This document shows, in pieces, positions 22,420 through 32,260 of a DNA stretch of 64,000 nucleotides (its first letter is position 1; each line of letters begins with the position of its first letter). The position numbers and the translations under genes are program-made. The notes beneath the pieces were generated by a model. The model did not search any database. It had not been told where the DNA came from and saw only the letters and a list, made by a program, of their open reading frames with translations. Source of the DNA: Symsagittifera roscoffensis (Eukaryota > Xenacoelomorpha > Acoela > Convolutidae); NCBI RefSeq assembly GCF_963678635.1, contig NC_087071.1, forward strand, positions 28,737,325 through 28,801,324, given 5' to 3'.

Positions 22420-22977
22420 GACAAACGACTTGCAGAGGAGAAGAGAAAATTCGGATGTATGAGGAGATACGAGGCCGACAAAAAAGTATGATCCATCTTA
22501 TATCTGGCCCTAGGAGCTGAAGGAAAAAAAGTTTTTGCTCAAAACACCAAGGGTTAAAGTCCTAGCAATCTCCTTCAAAGAATTTTTCGACCTACTGGAA
22601 ACAGCTTTTATCAAACCCAAAAACCTTAGGTTCGAACGCTACAAACCGCTAAGCAGAAAATAGAAGAACAGGGAACCGTACGAACAATTTTGGGGGGCAT
22701 TTTTTGATTTAGCAAGAGCATGTGCAACTGGAATCAACGCCGAACATGAGTGGAAAAGGGATGTATTTATTTTTAACATGAATAACTGTGACTTACAACG
22801 TAGATTATTCTCGGAAAGACTTAATCCAGTGGACGCACTCAACTAAGCCATCATGGATGAGAAAGGTTACTACAACCACCTTAGGTTAACGAATATGACA
22901 AGATCATCCATGGGCAATATCGGAAGAGTGTACAAAAATTTTAATACTGTAATAAAGGAACCAGTTTGAACATAGAA
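22420..22977 (+). pseudogene. gag: Gag capsid region remnant, element A
   Basis: Translating in shifting frames gives blocks that match element B (AISF, KPLSRKQK-like, YEQFWGA, NMNNCDLQR, DEKG). Several frame shifts and stops are present. This is the Ty3/Gypsy capsid domain in ruins. Confidence 0.65.
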
Positions 22978-23105
22978 AAAGCTAATACCTGCATGAAATG
23001 TGGGAAAGCGTTTACCAAGGGCTATTTGAATGTGTGTCCGGCAAAGGAAATAGTTTGTAAAATCTGTAAATAAAAAGGACACTTTGGAAGACTATGTAAA
23101 TCTAA
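22978..23105 (+). pseudogene. gag: Gag zinc knuckles (nucleocapsid), element A
   Basis: A Cys-X2-Cys-Gly...Cys-Pro-Ala cluster (from 22990) is followed by a classical CX2CX4HX4C knuckle ending near 23098. A TAA at 23071-23073 interrupts the second knuckle. Such paired knuckles bind RNA during packaging. The same arrangement occurs in element B at 44890-45000. Confidence 0.75.
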
Positions 23106-23164
23106 AGGAAGAAGGAACATAGCCCTCCAACTTTCAAACAAAAACTCTGGGAAGTCTGGTTCAG

Positions 23165-23790
23165 TAATTTAGACCTAAAAAAGGCGCATAGTCAACTTCA
23201 ATTATACACTGACACGAGCAAACAATGTAACTTCAGTATCGTAGCCGGTGAAACCACCGGGACATATCGATTCTCAACGGGATTCTACGGGCTAGGCGGT
23301 ATGCCTAACGAATTCCAAAGGGTGATGGATTCGCTATTAAAAGTTATTCCGTTTACCAACTGTTATATCGTGATATTTTAATAGCCTCAAAATGATCATT
23401 AAACGAACACAAAGTGATACTCTTAAAGATTTTAAACATCTTGGATAGCAAATACTTGGCGGTAAAATGGGAGAAATGTACCTTTTTCCAAAAAGACTTA
23501 GAATGGCTGGGGTTCAAGATACCACACTCGGGGGTGAAACCACTAGTCGGAAAGTCGGATTCGATAAAAAAAACTCCCAAATCACAAAAGCATCTCTGAA
23601 TTCTTTGGCTCGATTAACCAATACATGAAGTGCCTCCGAACTTGTCAACTCTAAGTTCTCCGTTACGTCCTCTCTTGGTAAAGAATTCAGTTTACCAATG
23701 GAATGACGATCATACAAAAGCCTTCGAAGAATTAAAGAGGCAGATTGTAGTTATTACAGAGAACAACCATTTTGACATAAAAAATTAATC
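23165..23790 (+). pseudogene. pol: Reverse transcriptase remnant, element A
   Basis: It begins at the palm motif NLDLKKAHSQL, with the fingers and the protease missing. TTGTYRF, GMPNEFQRVMD and NEF-type blocks follow. The YxDD active-site region (near 23362-23380) is shifted out of frame. The later block KWEKCTFFQKDLEWLGF (about 23466-23518) is typical of Gypsy RT. Catalytically dead. Confidence 0.75.
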
Positions 23791-24080
23791 AAGACTAAAA
23801 ACAGACGCTTCACACAGTGGTCTAAGAACCACATTGGAACAATGGGACGGGAAAAATTATATAATCATAGCATTCGCTTTCCGATTTTCAAGTAGTCATG
23901 ACATGAAAAACTCGGCGAATACATTAGATTTTTTGGGAGTGGTCTGGGCTACCGAGCATTTTAAAAATTACTTGTATGGTGCTGATTTTGAGATCGTAAC
24001 GGACCACAAGGTGTTGTTATTGGCGTTAAACGCAAATCATAGTAATAAAACTATGCACAGCAGACTGAACCGTTGAGTAA
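23791..24080 (+). pseudogene. pol: RNase H domain remnant, element A
   Basis: TDAS (from 23801), LGVVWATEHFKNYLYG and TDHK are the standard Ty3/Gypsy RNase H blocks. The domain is mostly open (23834-24076) and stops at TGA 24074-24076. It would degrade the RNA strand of the RNA-DNA hybrid if functional. Confidence 0.8.
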
Positions 24081-24284
24081 ATTGACTTTTACCATTTAAC
24101 TTCAAGATCAGACATATCCCGGGAAAAAAATGGGATTCACAGATTTTTTGTCGAGATTACCCTCAGAAAAAGCTCTCCCAACATCACATAATGATGACAA
24201 ATTCGTAGTGGCAACAGTAGAAAAGATTGTAGAAAACCTTTATGTAAATAGTGATTGTAAAAGAACAATTGTATAAAGAACTAA

Positions 24285-25049
24285 TTGTACAATCCAGTGG
24301 TTGTAAATAGCGTTACTAACTCGAACTATAAAAATCCAATAGGCGGAAAGAAAGATTTAGCTTTACACATCCAACGGTCATTCTTCGCGAACATTCCTAA
24401 TTACGTCACTGACACAATTCGAGTTTGTTATTCTAATCACTCGCAATCAGAGTCTTGCACAAGCGGTTGTACTCCACGAAACCTTTCTAAATTCAATTTT
24501 AATTATTTTTATCTTTCCGACAAAACCTACTTTTTTTTCTTATCGCATTTGTTATTATCAACTGACCCGTTCACAAATCAAGAAAACAAAAACTCAATTC
24601 TAGAATTCCTCTTTTCAGTGAAACCTTTAAAAATTTCCCTTCGGGCAGAAACAAAAGGAATTACTCTAAATTTTGATAACGACACAATGACCGAAATAAA
24701 CAGAAAATTACTTGCCAAATATAAAGGAGACCTGAAAATACCAGCCATGCCACTAGCCTTTAGAGAAAATTGCTCGAACAAATTAATCAAACGAATGACA
24801 GACGAGGACAAAATACTCAGGGACGTGAAGAAGGAAGTAGAAGAGGGCAGACCATTGGGCAGATTTGGAGCGTACCTGAAGACCTTTCAACGAGACATTC
24901 GCATAAAAAAAGGATTAATTTTTAATGATAACAAGCTTATAGTGCCAGCAGCTCTAAGATCATCATTCATGTCGCTACTCCACAAAAACCACCCAGGACA
25001 GTTTGGGATGAAATCTCTAGCAGAAAGTATTTGGCGGACGCACTTATAG
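24285..25049 (+). pseudogene. pol: RNase H-integrase linker and integrase N-terminal domain, element A
   Basis: The open frame carries a linker with spaced Cys/His (NHSQSESCTSGC, then SKFNFN) that is also present in element B. The integrase N-terminal zinc-domain part follows, with HKNHPGQFGM and SIWRTHL (the His-His side). A TAG stop at 25047-25049 precedes the Cys pair of that domain. Confidence 0.75.
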
Positions 25050-25116
25050 AGAGATTTATTACCACGGGAAAAACTGCATCCAGTGTATAAAGGCGGGTAA
25101 GAAACTGAAAGACATT

Positions 25117-25758
25117 TTGGGAACGTACAACATCGAGAAACTATCGACCCTTTCTGAACCAAACGAGGAATTAGACCTAGAATTTGCAGGTCCTTTGGAC
25201 AAAAACTGGGGTAATTCAAAAAATGTGTTGCTATGTATTGATCGTTTCTCAAAATTTCCGTCAGCCAAGATAGTGAATAACTATTCAACCTCTTCCATTT
25301 TATCTTTTATGTCGGATTACTGTCATTTAAATGGATTTCCGAAGTCTATCAGTGCCGACCATGGGTCATGTTTTACTTCGTTCGATTTTAGAAACTTCTG
25401 CGAGAAGAACAATAATAATCTAATTTTATATACAGTCGGGGATCACAGATTCAATGGGGTCGCAGAACGTCTCATTTACACAATTAAAGAAACACTCTTG
25501 GCAATGCCGTTTAACAAACCTAAACGAACCCTAAACGCGGCAATCGATAAAATCATTTCGAATATTCGTTCAACGAGACCGCTATCCAATCCATTCAGCC
25601 AAGGAGTTAATTGGTTTGGGAAGACGGTTAACAGTAGGCAAGGCGAACTGTACTTTAAACCTCTTGCTGGAAAACCGTTATTGGACACTACACATACGGT
25701 TACACTCGACAATGGACATGTACTCAGAAAATCAGAACTAGACTTTAAGAAAATCTAA
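25117..25758 (+). pseudogene. pol: Integrase core and C-terminal part, element A (first copy)
   Basis: The reading is 213 codons with no in-frame ATG start. The first catalytic Asp position (25180-25182) is Glu (LEFAGPL). The second Asp is at 25357 (ADHGSCF) and the Glu at 25465 (GVAERL), giving DX35E spacing. The C-terminal TLDNGHVLRKSEL block is the Gypsy integrase tail. An internal deletion of about 230 bp, relative to the second copy, fuses the region after NIRSTR directly to PLSNPF. Non-functional. Confidence 0.85.
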
Positions 25759-25951
25759 CCATTAGCCCATTGTAATTTCTCTTCAGTTCCGAATTCGATA
25801 GTTAATATTTATGATTTAGCAGGAAAACGAAAGAGAAATTCCCCATCGGAGAGGAGGAACTCGAACCAGCAGTGAACCACGTCCCAGAAGAAATCCTGCC
25901 CCCCCCCCCCAAAAAAAATTTTTTTACGGAGATAGGCGATTTATTCTACAG

Positions 25952-26302
25952 GTGTCATCAGGAGTGGCAATCACGGAAACTGTAGACTCAGACGAGGAAC
26001 CCCTGATAACCTTCTCAGGATCGAAAAGCCTTCAAACAACATTTTCTTCAGATTCCCCTTCGAACTATTTGACCCCACTAGAGGACATACTTCCCCAACT
26101 AACATTGTTGGCCGAAACCACTCAAGGATCTACCTCAACTCCGTCTTCTATAACACCGAAAATTGAAGTTTTATCATCACCATTGGTAGAAACAGGACTC
26201 GATATTCAAGACGATGAGGGGAGCGACATATCTTCAGTTATAGACACAGAAGTGAGAAAGGAGACGGACCGATTTCACGACAATTTTAATGCCACCATTT
26301 AA
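25952..26302 (+). CDS. Small acidic Ser/Thr-rich 3' ORF, element A copy 1
   Basis: This 116-codon frame has no ATG at its start. It is preceded by TTATTCTACAG, a good splice acceptor, so it could be reached by splicing, or it could be the tail of Pol. It is acidic and Ser/Thr-rich with no membrane helix. Its blocks PQLTLLAETT and SSVIDTEV are mirrored in element B's 3' ORF (PQLPTLVAETT, SSTIDSDV), so the product is a conserved family feature of unknown role. Confidence 0.55.
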   Translation: MSSGVAITETVDSDEEPLITFSGSKSLQTTFSSDSPSNYLTPLEDILPQLTLLAETTQGSTSTPSSITPKIEVLSSPLVETGLDIQDDEGSDISSVIDTEVRKETDRFHDNFNATI

Positions 26303-26736
26303 ACACTTAAAACTCTCGTATTCAGTTAAACTCGATAGAGTTGATTTTACCATTGGTTATCCATTTCACTTTATTTAACAATTCGTAATTTTAGCAATTT
26401 CGTACATTAGTTCTCGGTTGAACACAATTTTTTTAGCTACCTATGTAGTTTAGCCTTTTCAGTTTGTTTATATGTCACATAACCCCAATTGTACATAACA
26501 ATTTTTCAATTGTATAGTCGTTGTATATATCTGTTTGATTTTGTAGGTAGCCTGTAAATATTACCACATAGTCATCTCCATGTTAATTTGTATTATCTCT
26601 GTAATTTTCATTAGTGCTAAACGCTGATACGTTTTTTTCAACTTTGGCCATCGTGGAGTGAGGGGAGATGGAGAATATGTGTGATATTGGCTACACAGGG
26701 AAAGTGCAGAAATAAAATTTTTCATGCAGTTGGGAA

Positions 26737-26946
26737 TGTTGTGAGTTAGTACTTTAGTTATGTTTTAACCTTGACCTCTATGTGTTAATTACATACCAGT
26801 CAACGTTTACTCTTCGAAGTCTAGTGGACTTTGCGTCACTAGTTGTTCTTTTAAGACATCGGTCAGTTTTAATTCAATACTTTATTTTAGTCTTTTCAAC
26901 CTAGTTTAGTTAGGTTAGATTACTAGTGGTTTTGCACACTTTTATT
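26737..26946 (+). repeat. LTR of element A (first 3' copy)
   Basis: It starts TGTTGTGAGTTAG right after GTTGGGAA, a sequence also found before element B's 3' LTR, and ends CACACTTTTATTA. A purine-rich run GTGGAGTGAGGGGAGATGG lies some 65 bp upstream. Confidence 0.85.
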
Positions 26947-27229
26947 AGTTTATGTTTTGTTTTACTCAATTGAAATGAGTTTTTTTTGTTAGCGTCTTCT
27001 TTGAATAAAAGATCAAAGCTTCGAAAAACAGCAAATAACTGCAGTTTTTGACTTTTTTCGTTTTTCTAGTCCTTTTTCTACAAACATCGTTTTCATGTTT
27101 TACTTCGTTCGATTTTAGAAAATTCTGCGAGAAGAACAATAAAATCTAATTTTATATACAGTCGGGGATCACAGATTCAATGGGGTCGTAGAACGTCCTA
27201 TTTACACAATTAAAGAAACACTCTTTGCA

Positions 27230-27730
27230 ATGCCGTTTAACAAACCTAAACGAACACTAAACGCGGCAATCGATAAAATCATTTGGAATATTCGTTCAAC
27301 GAGACAAATATCCATTGGATGTTCTCTCTTCTCTAAGCATTTCAATAGATCGCCGAATCCATTTTGGAAATCACTGGTCTCACACGCCATTAATTTTGAT
27401 AAAAGGAAGTCAATAAAGTCAAGGAATAGAGCTCAGGACTGGGGAATAAACGACACTATCGAGGACGGTTATTTGGAAAAGACAAGTGCAGACAAGAGGG
27501 GATACGAGAGTGACCCGACTAACATGACAGACCAAGATCTGCAAAGAGCACCGCTATCCAATCCATTCAGCCAAGGAGTTAATTGGTTTGGGAAGACGGT
27601 TAACAGTAGGCAAGGCGAACTGTACTTTAAACCTCTTGGTGGAAAACCGTTATTGGACACTACACATACGGTTACACCCGACAATGGACATGTACTCAGA
27701 AAATCAGATCTAGCCTTTAAGAAAATCTAA
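27230..27730 (+). pseudogene. pol: Integrase C-terminal part, element A second copy
   Basis: The 166-codon frame covers the integrase region after the catalytic core. It retains the stretch (KHFNR, WKSLVSHAINFDKRKS, EDGYLEK) deleted from the first copy and ends with the DNGHVLRKSDL block. It lacks the catalytic core start and cannot act alone. Confidence 0.8.
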
Positions 27731-28196
27731 CCATTAGCCCCTTGTAATTTCTCTTCAGTTCCGAATTCGATAGTTAATCTTTATGATTTAGCAGGAAAAC
27801 GAAAGAGAAATTCCCCATCGGAGAGGAGGAACTCAAATGAAACTGGGCCATCGACAAGGCAGACACCTTCGGGAGAAAAGGCCACAAAAAGAAGAAGAAC
27901 AAAAATACCAAGCTTCTAAGGTTCAAAATTCACTCATTCGGAGCTAGATTCTTCAATAGATTTCAACCATTGGGACAATGTTTAGACGACTATTTGGGTA
28001 CCGTCTCGGAAATTGTGAATAACTCTCAAATTTTTTGTAGCGATAGTGCTTTAGATCAGTCAGGACGAACACTAGCAAGCAAATCTACTCCACAGTCCAA
28101 CAGCAGACCACCAGCAGTGAACCACGTCCCAGAAGAAATCCTGCCCCCCCCCCAAAAAAATTTTTTTTTTACAAAGATAGGCGATTTATCCTGCAG

Positions 28197-28547
28197 GTGT
28201 CATCAGGAGTGGTAATCACGGAAACTGTAGACTCAGACGAGGAACCCCTGATAACCTTCTCAGGATCGAAAAGCCTTCAGACAACATTTTCTTCAGATTC
28301 ACCTTCGAACTATTTGACCCCACTAGAGGACATACTTCCCCAACTAACATTGTTGGCCGAAACCACTCAAGGATCTACCTCAACTCCGTCTTCTATAACA
28401 CCAAAAATCGAAGTTTTATCATCACCATTGGTAGAAACAGGACTCGATATTCAAGACGATGAGGGGAGCGACATATCTTCAGTTATAGACACAGAAGTGA
28501 GAAAGGAGACGGACCGATTCCACGACAAATTTAATGCCACCATTTAA
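28197..28547 (+). CDS. Small acidic 3' ORF, element A copy 2
   Basis: Nearly identical to 25952-26302 (116 codons; a handful of substitutions such as Val for Ala near the start) and fully open. It is preceded by a pyrimidine-rich TGCAG acceptor-like site. Preservation in both copies reflects recent duplication rather than proven selection. Confidence 0.5.
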   Translation: MSSGVVITETVDSDEEPLITFSGSKSLQTTFSSDSPSNYLTPLEDILPQLTLLAETTQGSTSTPSSITPKIEVLSSPLVETGLDIQDDEGSDISSVIDTEVRKETDRFHDKFNATI

Positions 28548-28981
28548 ACACTTAAAACTCTCGTATTTAGTTAAACTCGATAGAGTTGATTTTACCATTG
28601 GTTATCAATTTCACTTTTTTTAACAATTCGTAATTTTAGCGATTTCGTACATTAGTTCTCGGTTGAACACAATTTTTTTAGCTACCTATGTAGTTTAGCC
28701 TTTTCAGTTCGTTTATATATCACATAACCCCAATTGTACATAACAATTTTTCAATTGTATAATCGTTGTATATATCTGTTTCATTTTGTAGGTAGCCTTT
28801 TAATATTACCACATAGTCATCTCCATGTTAATTTGTATTATCTCTGTAATTTCCATTAGTGCTAAACGCTGATACTTTTTTTTCAACTTTGGCCATCGTG
28901 GAGTGAGGGGAGATGGAGTATATGTGTGATATTAGCTACACAGGGAAAGTGCAGAAATAAAATTTTTCATGCAGTTGGGAA

Positions 28982-29191
28982 TGTTGTGAGTTAGTACTTT
29001 AGTTATGTTTTAACCTTGACCTCTATGTGTTAATTACATACCAATCAATGTTTAAACTTCGAAGTCTAGTGGACTTCGCGTCACTAGTTGTTCTTTTAAG
29101 ACATCGGTCAGTTTTAATTCAATACTTCATTTTAGTCTTTTCAACCTAGTGTAATTAGATTAGATTACCAGTGGTTTTGCACACTTTTATT
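28982..29191 (+). repeat. LTR of element A (second 3' copy)
   Basis: Same boundaries as 26737-26946 (TGTTGTGAGTTAG to CACACTTTTATTA), with a few substitutions. Confidence 0.85.
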
Positions 29192-29532
29192 AGTTTATGT
29201 TTTGTTTTACTCAATTGAAATGAGTTTTTTTTGTTAGCGTCTTCTTTGAATAAAAGATCAAAGCTTCAAAAAACAGCAAATAACTGTAGTTTTTTGACTT
29301 TTTTAGTTTTTCTAGTCCTTTTTCTACAAACATCGTTTTCCAGCTTTCCTATTTTACTATGACTGTCGAATATAACCAACCTACAAATTTTTTTTCAGAT
29401 CTCTTTATCTCACCCCGCTAGAAAAACGAAACTTATGTGAAAAAAACTGGCTATCCTTGTTTCGCTTCTCCGGTATACGATTATTTTTTGTCAGTAAACA
29501 CTTTCACCATATGTTTTGTCAATGAGAAAACC

Positions 29533-30356
29533 CCTAGGGTTGACCTCCATAGACCAAAATTGCTAATCATACAATTCCATAAACTAAGTCTATGAAAATA
29601 ACTAATCTTGCAAATTTCATACGTTTTGCTAAAATGGTGTCGTCGAATTTTCGAAAAACGTTTCTCTTGTTTTGGCATAAATTTCGGTGTATCGTACTAA
29701 ATAAAAAAGAAAATTTTTTGTCAAAAAAAGGCTAGTCATCCAATTTTTATGTTTGGAAAATGTATGACCAGCATTTAATTTTTTGTGTATAACGTAGTCC
29801 TGGATATACCAATATTGGATTTTTTTTTCCTTTTTTCTTCATAAGTTTTTTCAAAAACGTTTAAAACTCACTTTCTTTTGTATGACATGTTTTTGTATGC
29901 CTTGATCAGTATCTGGTATTTTAAAAATTCAAATTTTAGAAATAATCATCTTTGAAAATTTTTGCTAAAATTTAAAAGTTCGTTACTTTCGTTATTTTAT
30001 TTGTGTGAGACAGAATTAAAACATTTCAGGCTGTTTCCAATGCATTTTTAATGCGAGACGGCCAAACCGTTGGTTACTACGTTTGAGTAATCAAGGTTTA
30101 TGTCATTTGTGTTCGGTTACGAACACAACCAAAAAGTTTTGAGAAACTAAAATGTAAAAAATCAATTTTTTTGGTTTTTGGAAAAATTCTAGTCATACAA
30201 TTTCCATATATGAAAAAAGACAAACCATATATGAAAAAATACAAATCATAGACCTTTCATGCAATTTTCTGTATTTATGGAATTGCATGAAAAGTGAATG
30301 ATTAGCATTTTTCCATAATTGAAAATTGTATGACTAGCATTTTTGGTCAACCCGGA
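29533..30356 (+). mobile_element. MITE-like element, copy 2
   Basis: It starts CCTAGGGTTGACCTCCATAG and ends GGTCAACCCGG. The interior is collinear with 12628-13536 (AATGCTAATCATACAATT, CATTTTTAATGCGAGA, TTTCATGCAATTTT). About 824 bp, no ORF of its own. A related end fragment lies at about 30580-30662 (TGTCAACCCCGG). Confidence 0.8.
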
Positions 30357-30970
30357 CCATTGAACAAGTGGCAAAGTTCTTGCAGATAAACTGCATTTGA
30401 TTGTTGGCCATCAAGGATAATCGAAGTATCACCCAGTTTATAAGAAAAAAAACGTTACTTTCAGTATATGCACAAAAGTTTTTCACTTCTAAAATCTTAG
30501 TGGTTGAAATTGCTTGTTGAAAGTGATTTTGCTACTATTTTTTTTCATCCACTCCATTGATCAAACAATGGCATAAGCATTTTTTGTATGAAAATGTATG
30601 ATAAGCATTTGTTCTTAAAATTTTGAAAAAAAAACATTTTTGATGTATGGATGTCAACCCCGGTGAGATTTTTAGGAGCGATAAAGAATATCAACCCGGT
30701 TGCCGGTTAATTGTCACTGGTGGGCGCGCTACGTACTCGACGCCACTTCAATAACCGGTTCTTATTTTCTTAATGAATCCTAAACACTAATGATAAATTC
30801 TCAGAAAATGGCGCTACTGTTTGGGCCACTATTTTCTGCGGCGGTCACTATTATCAGAAAGGTTTGCCGAAAATTAACAATTTTTCAGGCAAAAATAATT
30901 TTTTCTAAAAATAGTCGTCCAGTTTCAAGCTTTTTTCTTGCAAGATTTGTTTTTATAAAAAAATGCTTAC

Positions 30971-31500
30971 CTCCGCTTTTCAATATGACTAAGGGATGTT
31001 AACCGAAAATTTTCTCCAACAAAACTTGTGAAACTTGATTCAACCATTGAACGACGATCAGCCCGAGAACTTGATTGGCTTGCTCGATAATTCCTGCTGT
31101 TGGCCTGGGATTCATTTTCAGCTAAAGTACTTTCTGCTGCTTCAGGAATAATTGTGACAGTGATAACATCTTTTTTTAGAATTGAGCTTTTTGCAAAAAT
31201 AGAGTTTTTCTTATCAATTTTACCAAGCTTGTCTTCATGAACCGAATCTTGTGCTCGTTTTTGTTCAGCTGGTACAATGTCCATGTCTTCGATGACCAAA
31301 TTATCGAAATTTCTCACAGTTGATTCCTCGTGGTTTATATTTTTGCACTTTAAATTCGTCTCTGATGGATTTGGTGGCCAAGATTTTGTCGGGAAATTAT
31401 AAGAAATGTTTGGCTTCTTGTTGAAAACACGAGCACTAGATTCCGAATTCTTTGAACTTGATTCATCTCTTTTGACAGAGGGTTTAGTCGAATTCATCAT
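30971..31500 (-). CDS. First coding exon of an unknown Ser-rich, disordered protein gene
   Basis: On the minus strand ATG 31500 is the first Met after an in-frame TAG. The frame is open for 176 codons up to a perfect donor, CGGAG|GTAAGC (exon end 30971), so the intron phase is 2. The product is hydrophilic and rich in Ser, Lys, Glu and Asn, with no signal peptide, membrane helix or known domain; residues 130-160 are Ser/Arg-rich. The downstream exon was not identified. It may be a regulatory or scaffold-like protein; the function is unknown. Confidence 0.6.
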
Positions 31501-32260
31501 AGACTTGCTCTGGTTTTTATGATTAAGATTTGGCTAAGTTGTAATATTGCTCTTAATTGATTGTTTTGCGTGGTACTCTGAGTCGTTTCCGATTTATGTC
31601 AATAATGTTTTGGCGAATTGCATAAATTTCAAAGCATTCCTTAACTGGAACTTTTTTTCGAAACCAAGAATCAGCTGTAAAATTTGAGCAAACAATCTCT
31701 CAAACTCCACGCAGTAAAACTTATCGCACTCTATTTCTCTGCGTATTGGGATGGTGGATTCGTGATTTTTGTCTTTAAAGACTGCGGATTTTCACAAATT
31801 CAAGTTTGATTCTAGTGGAATTATTGTTTCTTCAAAAGTTTCGGTCAAAGCTGAAATACGAGTTTAATTGCTAATTGGGCTTATTAATTTCTTATTCTAT
31901 GTAAAAGTGTATTTCAATTTTTAAGATAACTCAATAAAACAGAGGAGGACTTTTAGTCTTCTGTAATTGAAATAATAATCTCAGATATTGCAGTACGTTT
32001 TTTTTCCGATAAATGTTGACTCTAGTTTCATTAGTTATAAGAGTCCTTAAAAAAGAACGTGCCATTGTTACTTGCCACTTTTAATAGAAGAATAAATAAA
32101 CTCAAAGACTTTATTTAGATGCCAAATTTAATTTGTGTTCTAGCTGGCTTTCTTAGCTCTTAGGAAGAAACTAAAATTTGTTTTATTTTTCTCAAATTAC
32201 TAGACCGTTGCTTTCTATTTGATCTGACTGAACAAACTAACTCATTTTGGAGAGAAATCC
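31501..32260. other. Intergenic or 5' region, no gene recognised
   Basis: Upstream of the minus-strand Ser-rich exon; it may hold its promoter and untranslated exon. No ORF. Confidence 0.4.

Larger units (their letters stand above)
21938..29191 (+). mobile_element. Ty3/Gypsy LTR retrotransposon A, decayed, with duplicated 3' end
   Basis: The order is LTR, gag, zinc knuckle, RT, RNase H, linker, integrase, 3' ORF, LTR (26737-26946). A second copy of the integrase-to-LTR part then ends in another LTR (28982-29191). Stops, frameshifts and a deletion between the zinc knuckle and RT (no protease seen) make it non-autonomous. Related element B is at 43859-57880. Confidence 0.9.
27093..29340 (+). 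repeat. Tandem duplicate of element A 3' region plus flank
   Basis: It corresponds to 25369-27092. The junction at 27092/27093 joins flank sequence (CAAACATCGTTTT) to mid-integrase (CATGTTTTACTTCG). This copy is longer by about 520 bp because the first copy has two internal deletions. It includes the LTR at 28982-29191 and flank to about 29340. Confidence 0.9.
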
